From assembly GCF_002258785.1 (NCBI RefSeq), contig NZ_NOYI01000012.1, forward strand, positions 62,001 to 126,000: a stretch of 64,000 nucleotides of DNA, read 5' to 3'. A model generated the notes under the pieces. The model was not told the DNA's origin. It searched no databases and worked only from the letters and a program-made list of their open reading frames with translations. Numbering within the stretch: position 1 is the stretch's first letter; every line of letters starts with the position of its first letter. The DNA is from Rhodococcus sp. 06-235-1A. GTDB lineage: Bacteria; Actinomycetota; Actinomycetes; Mycobacteriales; Mycobacteriaceae. Shown piece by piece: positions 10,629 through 19,472 of this stretch. A program made the translations under genes and the position numbers.

Positions 10629-10931
10629 ACAGCTTCAGCCGAGTCGGCCGTGTCCTTTCAGTCCGCTCCAGCGCGCTGGCTGCTCCCTGCCCGCCGGATG
10701 CTCCAGGCTACCGCGAGACTCGGACATCGGACTCGCTCATACCTGGCGCTCTGCGTCCACGCACCTGTCGGCGTCGACGCTTCTTCCCCTCCAACGACCG
10801 CACTCCCCCGGCAGTTCCCCGCCTGTCGGGCACACTATCCGCATCGATGGACCCTTGCACACGTCTCGGCGCGGCAATGGTCCATTCACGCGGGTCCATT
10901 CACGCGGACGGGGCGGACCAGAAGAACGGAC
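10629..10931. other. 303-base intergenic region upstream of ftsH
   Basis: This stretch separates hpt (ends 10932) from ftsH (starts 10628), both on the minus strand. No ORF with family features is present. It must contain the ftsH promoter, but no clear -35/-10 pair can be named. A tandem direct repeat is visible: GGTCCATTCACGC at 10879-10891 and again at 10893-10905, a 14-base period close to the hpt stop. With GGACC further along it could form part of the hpt 3' end structure. Confidence 0.5.
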
Positions 10932-11498
10932 TCAGCTGTAGACCTTGGGATCCAGCAGGCCGATGTACGGCAGATCCCGGTAACGCTCGTTGTAGTCGAG
11001 GCCGTATCCGACGACGAACTCGTTGGGGATGTCGAAGCCCACGTTCGCGACCTCGACGTCGACCTTGATGGCGTCGGGCTTGCGCAGCAGCGTCACCACC
11101 GACAACGAGGCAGGTGAACGGGTCGCGAGATTGCGCTTGAGCCAGCTCAGCGTCAGACCGGAGTCGATGATGTCCTCGACGATCAGCACGTGGCGTCCGG
11201 TGATGTCGCGGTCGAGGTCCTTGAGAATCCGGACGACACCGGAGGACGACGTCGACGACCCGTAAGAGCTGACTGCCATGAACTCGAGCTGCGCGGGGAT
11301 CGGCAGGGCCCGGGCGAAGTCGGTCATGAACATGATCGCGCCCTTGAGGACGCCGACCAGCAACAGGTCGCCTTCCGGCGCACCTTCGGGGTACCGCTCG
11401 GCGATCTCTTCTGCGAGTTCCGCAGTGCGCGCTTTGATCTGTTCCTCGGAAATGAGAACCGATTCGATGTCGCCCTCGTACACGGGGTTTCCCTTCAT
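10932..11498 (-). CDS. hpt: Hypoxanthine phosphoribosyltransferase
   Basis: Hpt salvages hypoxanthine and guanine to IMP and GMP using PRPP. The 188-residue protein has the PRPP-binding motif VEDIIDSG at 107-114, the flexible-loop region [15 protein letters not shown] and the purine-pocket segment [21 protein letters not shown]. The ATG at 11498 overlaps the tilS stop (ATGA) and has GGAGA just upstream. A GTG 15 bases further in would drop only MKGNP. tilS and hpt are adjacent in most actinobacteria and are probably co-translated here. Confidence 0.95.
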   Translation of the reverse strand: MKGNPVYEGDIESVLISEEQIKARTAELAEEIAERYPEGAPEGDLLLVGVLKGAIMFMTDFARALPIPAQLEFMAVSSYGSSTSSSGVVRILKDLDRDITGRHVLIVEDIIDSGLTLSWLKRNLATRSPASLSVVTLLRKPDAIKVDVEVANVGFDIPNEFVVGYGLDYNERYRDLPYIGLLDPKVYS

Positions 11499-12457
11499 TC
11501 GTTCTCCAGGCCGACGCTCAGCCTGCCATGTCGACGCGAGCACACCAACCTGGCGTCGGGCGTTCCACCTGGCAGCGCGACTCCGCCCTGCCCGGTCCAC
11601 CGTCCGACGAGGGCGTCGACGGCTCGAATCTGCCGATCGGTCAGCGACGTCACACCTCGGCCGAGCAACCAACGACGCAGCACGCGGCGGCGAATCGCGG
11701 TGTCGAGCGAGTCGACCGAGGACACCTCCAGTTCCGATGCACCTACCCCGACGACGGATTCGGCGAGCGCGTCGAGCACCCGACCGTCCTCACGCAGCTG
11801 CTCCGCCGTTCGCGCGAGCGCAGCGGCGACGCCACCGCCGAGCACGTCCTCGAGCAACGGCAACACCTCGTGGCGCAACCGCACCCTGGTGAAATCGGTA
11901 TCGGTGTTGTGCGGATCCTCGAACGGTTCCAGCCCGAGCTCGGCGCAGGCAGCCCTGGTCACGCTTCGCCGAACTCCGAGCAGCGGCCGTCCCCACGGGG
12001 CGTCGAATGCCGTCATACCGGCAATCGACCGCGGCCCCGATCCGCGGCCCAGCCCGAGCAGCACCGTCTCGGCTTGGTCGTCGAGGGTGTGCGCCACCAG
12101 CACCGACGCGTCGCCGCGCGCGCGATTCAAGGCGTCGTACCTGGCCCTGCGGGCGGCGGCTTCCGTCCCACCCGAACCGGTGACGTGCACCCGCAGCACG
12201 CGAGCGTCCTCGACGCCGAGATCGCGAGCTCGTACCGCGGCGGTTGCGGCGACCTCGGCCGAGCCGTCCTGCAGGCCGTGGTCGACGATCAGCGCACGCA
12301 CGTTCGGAGCCTCGGCCACCGTGGCTGCCGTCAAGGCCAACGAATCCGCGCCGCCGGACAGCCCGACGGCAACCGGACCGGGATGGGCCGCCAGCCACGC
12401 CCGCACCATGTGCCGGATCTCGAGCAGCGCGGGGCCCTCGGGCAGCAGCGTGGGCAT
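11495..12457 (-). CDS. tilS: tRNA(Ile)-lysidine synthase
   Basis: TilS modifies the wobble cytidine of the CAU-anticodon isoleucine tRNA to lysidine, an essential decoding step. The 320-residue protein has the PP-loop ATP motif SGGADS at 34-39, VDHGLQDGS, the [19 protein letters not shown] block and [12 protein letters not shown]. It is the short actinobacterial form with a compact C-terminal region. The start ATG overlaps the last base of the upstream DUF2342 gene stop, and its own stop overlaps the hpt start. Confidence 0.94.
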   Translation of the reverse strand: MPTLLPEGPALLEIRHMVRAWLAAHPGPVAVGLSGGADSLALTAATVAEAPNVRALIVDHGLQDGSAEVAATAAVRARDLGVEDARVLRVHVTGSGGTEAAARRARYDALNRARGDASVLVAHTLDDQAETVLLGLGRGSGPRSIAGMTAFDAPWGRPLLGVRRSVTRAACAELGLEPFEDPHNTDTDFTRVRLRHEVLPLLEDVLGGGVAAALARTAEQLREDGRVLDALAESVVGVGASELEVSSVDSLDTAIRRRVLRRWLLGRGVTSLTDRQIRAVDALVGRWTGQGGVALPGGTPDARLVCSRRHGRLSVGLENE

Positions 12458-13542
12458 CAGCCCAGAACTCGGGCGATCCAGGCGTCCGGGTCCTCGATTT
12501 CCGACAGCAGCGGCAGCGTGTCGGGGCCCGTCCACACGGTGTTGAACCGTTCCATCCCCACCGCGGTGACGACGTGATCGACGAACGCCTTGCCGCGGAC
12601 GTACTGCGCCATCTTGGCGTCCATACCCAGCAATGCCCGGATGACGCGTTGGAGCGGGCTGACCTTGCGTCGACGCCGTTGGTCGAACGCGCTGCGAATC
12701 TGCGTCACGGTCGGCACGACGGCCGGTCCGACGGCGTCCATCACGTGGTCGGCGTGGCCTTCGAGCAGGGTGCCGAGCACCAGGAGCCGGTCGATGGCGT
12801 CGCGCTGCGGCTGCGGTTGGGTGGCCCGCAGGAGGCCGACGATGCCGGCATCCTCGGATCTGGAGGTCCCGCTCGGATTCTTGCGGGCCTTCAGTGCACC
12901 GGTCAGGCGGTTGGCGACCTCGGAGAGCGGCTCGTCGGTGCCGGCGGAGAGCACCCCCACGTTCTCGCGCATGTAGCCGCCGAGCCACGGCGCAGAGGAG
13001 AACTGCACTCGATGCGTCACTTCGTGCAGGCAGACCCACAAGCGAAAGTCGCTGGGCGACACCCGAAGTGCACGTTCGACGGCAATCACGTTCGGAGCGA
13101 CGAGGAGCAACGTTCCGTTCTCGCCGGTGAACGGGTCGTACTGTCCGAGGATGGCGCTGGAGAGAAACGCCAGCATCGCTCCGGCTTGCAATCCCGCAGG
13201 CTTTCCGCCGAGCAGCCCGGTGGGCGGCGTACCGTCCTTGTCTCCGGTGAGGTGCTTCATCGACGCCGCAGCCGCGGCGATCCACCCTGCGCGATCGACC
13301 ACCTGGGCGTCGGGCACGGGAAGTCCGTCGGCCAGACCGGTGGTCTCGCGAACCGGCCCCTCGGCTCGAATCGATGCGGCAGCAAGCTCTTCCACGGCGG
13401 CGTCGGCGGTGTAGCGCGAGGTGGCAGGACCCTTGCGGGCCAGCTTGGCTCCGGTCTTGGCCGCAACAGCCCAATCGACGGCACCGGCAAAGCCGGACGT
13501 GCTTTCGTTCTCGTCGGCGCTCGTTGCTGCTGCGGAGTTCAC
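12457..13542 (-). CDS. Zinc-dependent metalloprotease, DUF2342 family
   Basis: The 361-residue protein starts at GTG 13542, which overlaps the dacB stop (GTGA). It has an HExxH zinc motif in LHEVTHRVQF and a downstream EGHADHVMD segment that fits a third ligand, the pattern of the DUF2342 / F420-associated metalloprotease family. Mycobacterial orthologues stand in the same place between dacB and tilS. The natural substrate is unknown. The protein has no signal peptide, so it is probably cytoplasmic. Confidence 0.85.
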   Translation of the reverse strand: MNSAAATSADENESTSGFAGAVDWAVAAKTGAKLARKGPATSRYTADAAVEELAAASIRAEGPVRETTGLADGLPVPDAQVVDRAGWIAAAAASMKHLTGDKDGTPPTGLLGGKPAGLQAGAMLAFLSSAILGQYDPFTGENGTLLLVAPNVIAVERALRVSPSDFRLWVCLHEVTHRVQFSSAPWLGGYMRENVGVLSAGTDEPLSEVANRLTGALKARKNPSGTSRSEDAGIVGLLRATQPQPQRDAIDRLLVLGTLLEGHADHVMDAVGPAVVPTVTQIRSAFDQRRRRKVSPLQRVIRALLGMDAKMAQYVRGKAFVDHVVTAVGMERFNTVWTGPDTLPLLSEIEDPDAWIARVLG

Positions 13543-14942
13543 TGGCAACCACACAATCTCAAGGTCGATGCCACGGCATCGAGGGCGGGGCGACTGGCCT
13601 CGGGCGGCCGGTCGTTCGACATCAGCGCGAAGGTCAGTACACGGCCGTCGACATCGACGACGTATCCCGCCAGTGCGCTTGCGGCAGAGAGGGTTCCGGT
13701 CTTGGCCCGCACCCAACCCGCTCCGGTTCGATCCCCCGAGGCGTACCGATCCGACAACGTTCCGGTCGCACCGGCGACAGGAAGATAGTCGAGCATCGGA
13801 CGTAGCGTCGGCTGCTCCGTTCCGGCAGCCGAGGTCAGTACCTGATCGAGCAGTCTGGCCGGGATCTTGCCGTCCACCGACAGGCCGCTGGCGTCCTGCA
13901 GCATCAGACCGGACATGTCGAAGCCGGCCGAATACAGGGTCTGACCGATCGCCGCGACCGCTCCGGAAAAGCTTGCCGCCGTGTTGATCTCGATCGAGAG
14001 TTCACGTCCGACGGCCTCGGCCAGCACGTTGTCGGAGCGATAGATCATCTGCTGCAGGCGATTTCGCAGAGGAGCGGACTGCACCGAGGCGAGCTGGTCG
14101 GCCCCCTCGGTGGCCGTGCCCGTCGTCACCGCGGCCGGGTCGACGCCCAAGCCCGCGGCCAGTGCACGGCCCGCATCCAGTGCCGGGGTGGTGCTGCGCG
14201 GCGACTCGTCGACGAGCGGCTGTGACCGTCCGCCGTCGAGCATGATCGGTTCGATCGGCGTGATCGATCCGGCGGCGATGTCCGCCGGAAACCAGCCCTG
14301 CGCCATCGTGTCACCGGAGTAGATCGAGGTATCGACGCTGATGCTGCGCACGTCGGTTCCGCTGCGGCGGATCTGCTCCACGAGGTCGTCGATACGCGCA
14401 GCACCGGGATAGAAGCCGTCGGTACCGACCGGCAGGGCGGTCAGAGTCGGGTCGCCGCCGGCGATCAGCACGATGTTGCCCTCACCGCTGCCGCGAACCA
14501 CGCGGGTGGTGACGCGGTGGTCTGCGGGGAGCTCGAGCATTGCCGCCGCCGCGGTGAGCACCTTGGTGGTCGAGGCGGGCGTCATCGGCGTATCGGGGTT
14601 CTGGGACCACAGGACCTCGCCGGTCTGCGCATCGGCGACGGTTCCGGTGAACGTGCCGAGGTCGGGATCGTCGATGACTCGGGCCAGGGCACCCGCCAGA
14701 CCGGCGGAGCTGGGCGATGGGGCCGTCTCGGGGAACGGGGTGATCAACGGGTTCGGCATCACCGTCTCGGGTGGGGGCTCGATCGCGGTCTCGGCACCGT
14801 CGGATACCGACGGCAGTACGAGCGCGGCGGTCGTCGCGGCGAGGATCACCACGAACAGGGCACACAACGTCAGGATCACGCGCTTCTTCCTGCGCCGTCG
14901 GCCCGCTGTGGGGCCGAGGAACCGCCGTGTCAGCCCCGCCAC
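13539..14942 (-). CDS. dacB: D-alanyl-D-alanine carboxypeptidase/endopeptidase (PBP4 type)
   Basis: This class C penicillin-binding protein trims or cleaves peptidoglycan stem peptides outside the membrane. The 467-residue protein begins with a basic stretch (RRRRKKR) and a single signal-anchor helix (about 21-45). The active-site motifs are STTK at 124-127, SDN (YRSDNVLAEA) and KTG (RAKTGTL). A proline-rich linker (about 52-80) leads to the catalytic domain. The GTG start is divergent from ppa, with 144 bases between them holding both promoters. The DUF2342 gene is coupled behind it. Confidence 0.94.
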   Translation of the reverse strand: MAGLTRRFLGPTAGRRRRKKRVILTLCALFVVILAATTAALVLPSVSDGAETAIEPPPETVMPNPLITPFPETAPSPSSAGLAGALARVIDDPDLGTFTGTVADAQTGEVLWSQNPDTPMTPASTTKVLTAAAAMLELPADHRVTTRVVRGSGEGNIVLIAGGDPTLTALPVGTDGFYPGAARIDDLVEQIRRSGTDVRSISVDTSIYSGDTMAQGWFPADIAAGSITPIEPIMLDGGRSQPLVDESPRSTTPALDAGRALAAGLGVDPAAVTTGTATEGADQLASVQSAPLRNRLQQMIYRSDNVLAEAVGRELSIEINTAASFSGAVAAIGQTLYSAGFDMSGLMLQDASGLSVDGKIPARLLDQVLTSAAGTEQPTLRPMLDYLPVAGATGTLSDRYASGDRTGAGWVRAKTGTLSAASALAGYVVDVDGRVLTFALMSNDRPPEASRPALDAVASTLRLCGCQ

Positions 14943-15086
14943 TGTTCCTCCGTATCTGCCGTGGTCGTACCCACGATCGTTCAGTCAACAGTATCCTCGG
15001 GTCCGGTAGCCTTGCGCCGCCACCATCGACACATTCGCAACGGTTCGGGCCCGATCGGGCTCGGACGAAGACAGTGAGGACTGCAC

Positions 15087-15578
15087 GTGCCGTTCGACGT
15101 CACCATCGAGATCCCCAAGGGGCAGCGCAACAAGTACGAGGTCGACCACGTCACCGGACGTGTTCGACTCGACCGCTACCTCTACACCGCGATGGCGTAT
15201 CCAGCCGATTACGGCTTCATCGAGAACACGCTCGGCGAGGACGGCGATCCACTCGACGCACTGGTCCTGCTGCCCGAGTCGGTCTACCCGGGTGTCATCG
15301 TCGAGGCACGCCCAGTGGCGATGTTCAAGATGGTCGACGAGGCAGGCGGCGACGACAAGGTGCTGTGCGTCCCGGCCGGCGACACCCGTTGGGATCACAT
15401 CCAGGATCTGAGCGACGTCTCGACGTTCGAGCTCGACGCGATCAAGCACTTCTTCGTTCATTACAAGGATCTCGAACCCAACAAGCACGTCACCGGGGCA
15501 GACTGGGTGGGGCGTGCAGAAGCCGAGGCCGAAATCGCTGCATCATTCAAGCGCTTGACGGACAATCCGGGTCACTGA
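15087..15578 (+). CDS. ppa: Inorganic pyrophosphatase
   Basis: Ppa hydrolyses pyrophosphate and drives biosynthetic reactions forward. The 163-residue family I enzyme has the signature DGDPLD at 52-57 with the metal-binding aspartates, preceded by [11 protein letters not shown], and the later [13 protein letters not shown] segment. The start is GTG with TGAGGA about six bases upstream, giving [12 protein letters not shown], the usual N-terminus. The gene is divergent from dacB, as in mycobacteria. Confidence 0.96.
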   Translation: MPFDVTIEIPKGQRNKYEVDHVTGRVRLDRYLYTAMAYPADYGFIENTLGEDGDPLDALVLLPESVYPGVIVEARPVAMFKMVDEAGGDDKVLCVPAGDTRWDHIQDLSDVSTFELDAIKHFFVHYKDLEPNKHVTGADWVGRAEAEAEIAASFKRLTDNPGH

Positions 15579-15641
15579 TCGTTTCGGCACCACACAACTC
15601 GTCTCGGCCACGCGCCGACGAAACACAGCTTGGGGAGACCT

Positions 15642-16100
15642 ATGACCGACAGCAGTTCCAACGGCACCGCCGGTGATCGGCGCAATCTCGACTCGCGGCC
15701 GATCTCGGATCCGACGCAGTTTCCCGATCTGCCGGTGACGGTTGTGCTCGACCGGATTCCGGTGCCGATCCTCGCTGTCGACCCAGGCGGTGTCATCGTG
15801 TTCGCCAACGAGGCCTTCGACGACCTGTTCGGTCTCGACCGCACGGAACGCGTGGACTTCCACCTGCACGACATCTTTCCCGACCGGGCACCGGAGGGTG
15901 TCAATGTCGCGGACATGTTCCTCACGACCGTGGCCACCCGCGCGGATTCCCTGTGGCGGATGACCGACAAGACCGGTGATGTCGTTCAGGTGCGTGCCAG
16001 CAAGTCCATTCTGCGGCGCACCGAGGACACGATCGTGCTGGTCGCGCTGGAGGATTTCACCGATCAGTTGTGGAACGACCCCAAGAGCGCCTTGCGCTGA
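15642..16100 (+). CDS. PAS domain protein
   Basis: The 152-residue cytoplasmic protein is a single PAS domain (about 33-140) after a polar N-terminal arm. Visible PAS features are PVPILAVDPGGVIVFANEAFDDLFG and the later RMTDKTGDVVQVRAS and DTIVLVALEDFT strands. There is no output domain, so it must signal through a partner. It lies 63 bases after ppa and converges on a membrane GGDEF protein, which could be that partner; this is only positional. The ATG at 15642 has GGGGAGA five bases upstream. Confidence 0.8.
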   Translation: MTDSSSNGTAGDRRNLDSRPISDPTQFPDLPVTVVLDRIPVPILAVDPGGVIVFANEAFDDLFGLDRTERVDFHLHDIFPDRAPEGVNVADMFLTTVATRADSLWRMTDKTGDVVQVRASKSILRRTEDTIVLVALEDFTDQLWNDPKSALR

Positions 16101-16121
16101 TCGTTTCTCCCCGGACGAGAC

Positions 16122-16160
16122 ACGGTGTATGTCGGCGAATCAGTTGCCGACATACACCGT
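16122..16160. terminator. Convergent terminator hairpin between PAS and GGDEF genes
   Basis: A perfect 15-base inverted repeat (16122-16136 and 16146-16160) with a nine-base loop lies between two converging genes. The right arm is the last coding sequence of the GGDEF gene, whose stop codon sits in the loop. It can act for both strands, although no strong T-run follows. Confidence 0.7.
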
Positions 16161-17216
16161 CGTTCTGTTTCCGCCCGCGTTCTTCGACTCGTACATCGCC
16201 GTGTCGGCATCGAGCAGAACGTTGTGCAGCAGGTCCGCACCACAACCTGACACCGCGGCTGCCGACCAGCGGCCGCCGTCGATCATCGCCACGCCGACGC
16301 TGACCGTCACCGGCACCTCGTCGACCGGATCGTGGACGGATCCGCGGATGTCGTCGGCAATTCGGTGCGCGGCGGTTTCCGTGACCGGTAGCGCGATGGT
16401 GAACTCCTCACCGCCGGTGCGGGCCACACACGGCCGCGTGCCCGTGGCGGTCTTCAAACGACGAGCCGTGCGCCGCAGCACGTGGTCGCCCACCGCGTGG
16501 CCGTACGTGTCGTTGACCTGTTTGAACTGATCGAGGTCGACCACCATCAACGCCACCGAATGCTCCGAATCGAGCGAGGCCATCATGCGTTCGAGCCGAA
16601 GTTCCAGGCCGCGCCTGTTGAGCAGGCCGGTCAGCGAGTCGGTGTTGGCGAGATCGAGCTGGCGCTGAATCACTGCGCGAAACACCAGCACGGAATTCAC
16701 CACCAGCAGCGTCACCAGGGTCCTGGCGGCGGTCGACGCCAGATCGTGCGAGTCCTCCGCCAATGCCAGCGCCGCCAGAACCACGACCACCACGTTGACG
16801 AACAGCATGTGGAATCCGAGCACTCGCCGCCGGGCGAAGTAAACGATGTAGATGCCGATCACCGCGAACAGAGCCGCCCCGTTCAGAGCCAGGTCGCGGC
16901 CGGCGAAGGTGAGCAGCATCGATGCAACGCCCACATCGGCGTACACCACGAACCACCCGGGCATGTGCGATGCATCCAGCGAACGACGAAGCCACCACGC
17001 CCCCACTGGGACGGTCGAGATCAACACCAGCAAACAGACGACCTTCGCCGTCGTACATGCAGGTCCGTCGGCGGAGAACATCGCGATGGCCCCGATCAGA
17101 CCGAACGAGGGAACCAAGGCAGCGATCCCGAGGGCTACGCGACGTTCGAGCCTCACCGAGCCTGTTCGCGGCCCGCTCGCTCGACTGTGCGGCGGTCGAT
17201 CGCGATCGTGTGACAC
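16140..17216 (-). CDS. Membrane-bound GGDEF diguanylate cyclase
   Basis: The 358-residue protein has about six transmembrane helices in residues 28-180 and a C-terminal GGDEF domain (about 190-358). The active-site motif is GGEEF at 268-272, and the metal aspartate is in VVDLDQFKQVND, so it should make cyclic di-GMP from two GTP. The RxxD inhibitory site normally five residues before GGDEF is absent, so feedback inhibition is unlikely. The start is GTG. It follows a MarR gene on the same strand by 79 bases. Confidence 0.88.
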   Translation of the reverse strand: MSHDRDRPPHSRASGPRTGSVRLERRVALGIAALVPSFGLIGAIAMFSADGPACTTAKVVCLLVLISTVPVGAWWLRRSLDASHMPGWFVVYADVGVASMLLTFAGRDLALNGAALFAVIGIYIVYFARRRVLGFHMLFVNVVVVVLAALALAEDSHDLASTAARTLVTLLVVNSVLVFRAVIQRQLDLANTDSLTGLLNRRGLELRLERMMASLDSEHSVALMVVDLDQFKQVNDTYGHAVGDHVLRRTARRLKTATGTRPCVARTGGEEFTIALPVTETAAHRIADDIRGSVHDPVDEVPVTVSVGVAMIDGGRWSAAAVSGCGADLLHNVLLDADTAMYESKNAGGNRTTVYVGN

Positions 17217-17295
17217 CGCGCCCCCTCCGTCCGAACTGGCTGATCCGACTCGTCGCGCACCTCGACGACACGATCCGTTGTCGATTGTCGGCTGC

Positions 17296-17760
17296 TCAGA
17301 CGCTACCTGCGCGTCGGCCTGGAATGTCCGGTCTCATTTGTTCGTAATCGGTCAAGAAACGATCGAGCAATGCCACCAGCGATGCCCGATCCTCGCGATC
17401 CCACCCCTCGATCACTCGACCGAGAGATTCGGTGCGGCGTTGCTGAATTGCCGCGGCCACGTCCTGACCCGACTGCGTCACGGCGAGAACGAAGGCCCTT
17501 CCGTCTCTCTCGTCGGGCACACGCTCGACATGCCCCCGGTCGACGAGTTGTGCCACCTGCCTGCTCACCGTCGACGGATCCGAGTTCACCACGGTGGCCA
17601 GCTCGCTCGACCTCATCGGCCCGTCCCGCAGCAGGCGGAACAAGCATACGTAAGCAGCACCGTCGACACCTCCCGACGACGAGATCTGAGCGATGTTCCG
17701 CTCGCGTAGGCGCTGCAATCGAACCAGCTGCGTGCCCAACTCCTCGGCGAACTCGACCAC
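17296..17760 (-). CDS. MarR family transcriptional regulator
   Basis: The protein has 154 residues and is a winged-helix MarR regulator. The recognition region is SSELATVVNSDPSTVSRQVAQLVDRG (about 51-76) followed by the wing VERVPDERDGRAFVL. It starts at GTG one base after the stop of the crotonase gene, so both are in one operon, and it is likely to sense a related acyl compound. A palindrome upstream of the crotonase (18633-18647) is a candidate binding site for autoregulation. Confidence 0.88.
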   Translation of the reverse strand: MVEFAEELGTQLVRLQRLRERNIAQISSSGGVDGAAYVCLFRLLRDGPMRSSELATVVNSDPSTVSRQVAQLVDRGHVERVPDERDGRAFVLAVTQSGQDVAAAIQQRRTESLGRVIEGWDREDRASLVALLDRFLTDYEQMRPDIPGRRAGSV

Positions 17761-17761
17761 G

Positions 17762-18589
17762 TCAGCTACCGGTGAACTGAGCCGGCCGCTTCTCGAACAC
17801 GGAGGTGACCGCCTCGGTCAGATCGTGCGAGGCGAGGAACGCGGCGTTCCACGCCGCGACGTACCGCAGCGAGTCGTCGACGCCGGAGGAGCGGGAATGG
17901 TCCAACACCGTCTTGATGCCCTGCACCACCAGCGGCGGATTCGAAGAGATGGCCGCTGCGCACTCGCGGGCGGCGGCGAGAGTGGCTTCGTGATCCTCGA
18001 ACACGTCGTTGACCAGGCCGATCTTCTCGGCGCGGGCCGCGTCGATGTCCTTGCCCGTCAACGCGAGTTCACGCAGATGTCCGTCGCCGATGATCGCGGG
18101 GAGTCGGGCCAGGGAACCCATGTCGGCGACGATCGCGACCCGCACCTCTCGCACGCTGAACTTCGCGTCGGCGCTGGCGTATCGCACGTCGGCGGCCGTG
18201 ATCAGATCGACGCCGCCGCCGATGCACCAGCCCTGTACCGCTGCGACGACGGGCTTGCGGCAGTCCGCAACCGCGTTGATCGCCTTCTGCATGGTCTTGA
18301 TGGTGTCGTGAAATGTCGTCCGAGGAGCGGCCAACGCCTGGTCGGCCATGAGCGGACCGAACGTGCCTGCCATTGCGGCCAGGTCGAGTCCGTACGTGAA
18401 GTTCCTGCCGGAGCCGGCGAGCACGACTGCCCGAACCTCGGGATCGGCGTCCAGCTGCGCGAACAGCTCGGGGCTCTCGCTCCAGAAGTCCGGGCCCATG
18501 GCGTTGCCCTTGTTGGGTCCGAGGAGTGTCACATGCGCAATGTGGTCCGCGATCTCCACGGAGAAAGCATTCCAGGTACGTTCCGTCAT
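17762..18589 (-). CDS. Crotonase, delta(3,5)-delta(2,4)-dienoyl-CoA isomerase-like
   Basis: The 275-residue protein is a crotonase-fold enzyme. Its active-site region (CIGGGVDLITAADVRY, then SVREVRVAIVADMGSLARLP) keeps the Asp, Glu and Asp that ECH1-type dienoyl-CoA isomerases use, rather than the two glutamates of classical enoyl-CoA hydratases. It therefore probably shifts double bases in unsaturated fatty acyl-CoA during beta-oxidation. The oxyanion segment is GSGRNFTYGLDL. The ATG at 18589 gives the usual family N-terminus; the longer frame upstream is not supported. A MarR gene follows after one base. Confidence 0.85.
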   Translation of the reverse strand: MTERTWNAFSVEIADHIAHVTLLGPNKGNAMGPDFWSESPELFAQLDADPEVRAVVLAGSGRNFTYGLDLAAMAGTFGPLMADQALAAPRTTFHDTIKTMQKAINAVADCRKPVVAAVQGWCIGGGVDLITAADVRYASADAKFSVREVRVAIVADMGSLARLPAIIGDGHLRELALTGKDIDAARAEKIGLVNDVFEDHEATLAAARECAAAISSNPPLVVQGIKTVLDHSRSSGVDDSLRYVAAWNAAFLASHDLTEAVTSVFEKRPAQFTGS

Positions 18590-18632
18590 GCCTGCGAGCC
18601 TAGCGGCAGCGACACCGATGGCCGCACCGCAT

Positions 18633-18647
18633 GTTACGGCTCGTAAC
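18633..18647. promoter_or_regulatory. Palindrome upstream of the crotonase-marR operon
   Basis: GTTACG-GCT-CGTAAC is a perfect six-base-arm palindrome between the divergent crotonase and OHCU decarboxylase genes. Its size suits a MarR dimer, and the MarR gene is the second gene of the operon. The assignment is inference from position and symmetry. Confidence 0.45.
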
Positions 18648-18708
18648 GTCTGCGCTAAGACCCCGCTCAGCTCTGGTACATACAACGGACCGGGCCCATC
18701 ATCGACAC

Positions 18709-19206
18709 ATGCTGATGCATCAGGGGCTCGGACTCGACACGTTCAACGACCTGCCGCGTCGCAAAGCGGTGCACGCACTGTACGAATGCTGCTGCTCGGT
18801 GGCGTGGGCGTCACGGGTCGCCGACGGCCGCAGCTATCGCTCCCGCGCTGAGCTCTTCCGCGCAGCAGACGCCGAACTGGCCGAGCTGTCGGACGGCGAC
18901 ATCGATGCTCTTGCCGCGACGCTCCCGGAGCCGAGCAAGGTGTGCGCCGCCATGGACGCGAACACCCGAGGAGCTCTGGGGACCGCTGCACGCGCGTACT
19001 GCGAGCGGTTCGACTATCCGTACGTGGCGAGCCGGTTGTTCGAGGCCGAGGGCTTCGATCCGCGCGAGATTCTGGTAGACCTGGGCCACAGACTCGACAA
19101 CGATGACCGGACCGAACGCAAGGTCATGCGGAACGAGTTGGCGGAGATCAACCACATTCGACTGAACCGACTTCTGGGTCCCGAGGGTGGTTGGCCTCCG
19201 TACTGA
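18709..19206 (+). CDS. OHCU decarboxylase family protein (uric acid pathway)
   Basis: The family decarboxylates 2-oxo-4-hydroxy-4-carboxy-5-ureidoimidazoline to S-allantoin. The 165-residue protein has the family layout: FNDLPRRKAVHALYECCCS near the N-terminus, a HRLDND segment and a C-terminal Arg in NHIRLNRLLG. The usual HPxIG-type motif with the catalytic His is not visible; the equivalent place reads CAAMDANTRGALG. Activity is therefore uncertain. ATG 18709 and ATG 18715 are both possible and neither has a clear ribosome site. Allantoicase lies 2 kb downstream on the same strand, which supports a ureide role. Confidence 0.7.
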   Translation: MLMHQGLGLDTFNDLPRRKAVHALYECCCSVAWASRVADGRSYRSRAELFRAADAELAELSDGDIDALAATLPEPSKVCAAMDANTRGALGTAARAYCERFDYPYVASRLFEAEGFDPREILVDLGHRLDNDDRTERKVMRNELAEINHIRLNRLLGPEGGWPPY

Positions 19207-19219
19207 CACCGACCGCAGT

Positions 19220-19444
19220 TCAGCCGAACAGGCCGACGACGCGACCGATCAATCCACCGGCGATCAGGATCGCCAGCAACGCCACGATGCAGATGACGAC
19301 GATCGGCATCACCCGGCTGCGCTGCGGGGGCTCGTGGTTCGGGCCGCCGATTCCGGTTTCGGCGGGCGGGGTGTCTCCTGGCGTGACGCCGCCTCCCGCT
19401 TCGAGTCCTGCAGTGACGTCCGGATCCGGATTCTGAGCATTCAT
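19220..19444 (-). CDS. DUF6480 small membrane protein
   Basis: This 74-residue protein has a soluble N-terminus opening with NPDPD and rich in Gly and Pro, including PGDTPPAETG, then one transmembrane helix (about 45-68). The NPDPD and PGDTPPAE pattern is typical of the DUF6480 family found in actinobacteria; the function is unknown. It stands alone between converging and tandem genes. Confidence 0.75.
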   Translation of the reverse strand: MNAQNPDPDVTAGLEAGGGVTPGDTPPAETGIGGPNHEPPQRSRVMPIVVICIVALLAILIAGGLIGRVVGLFG

Positions 19445-19472
19445 CTTCTGCGGTTACCCGGTGCGGTGTCCC

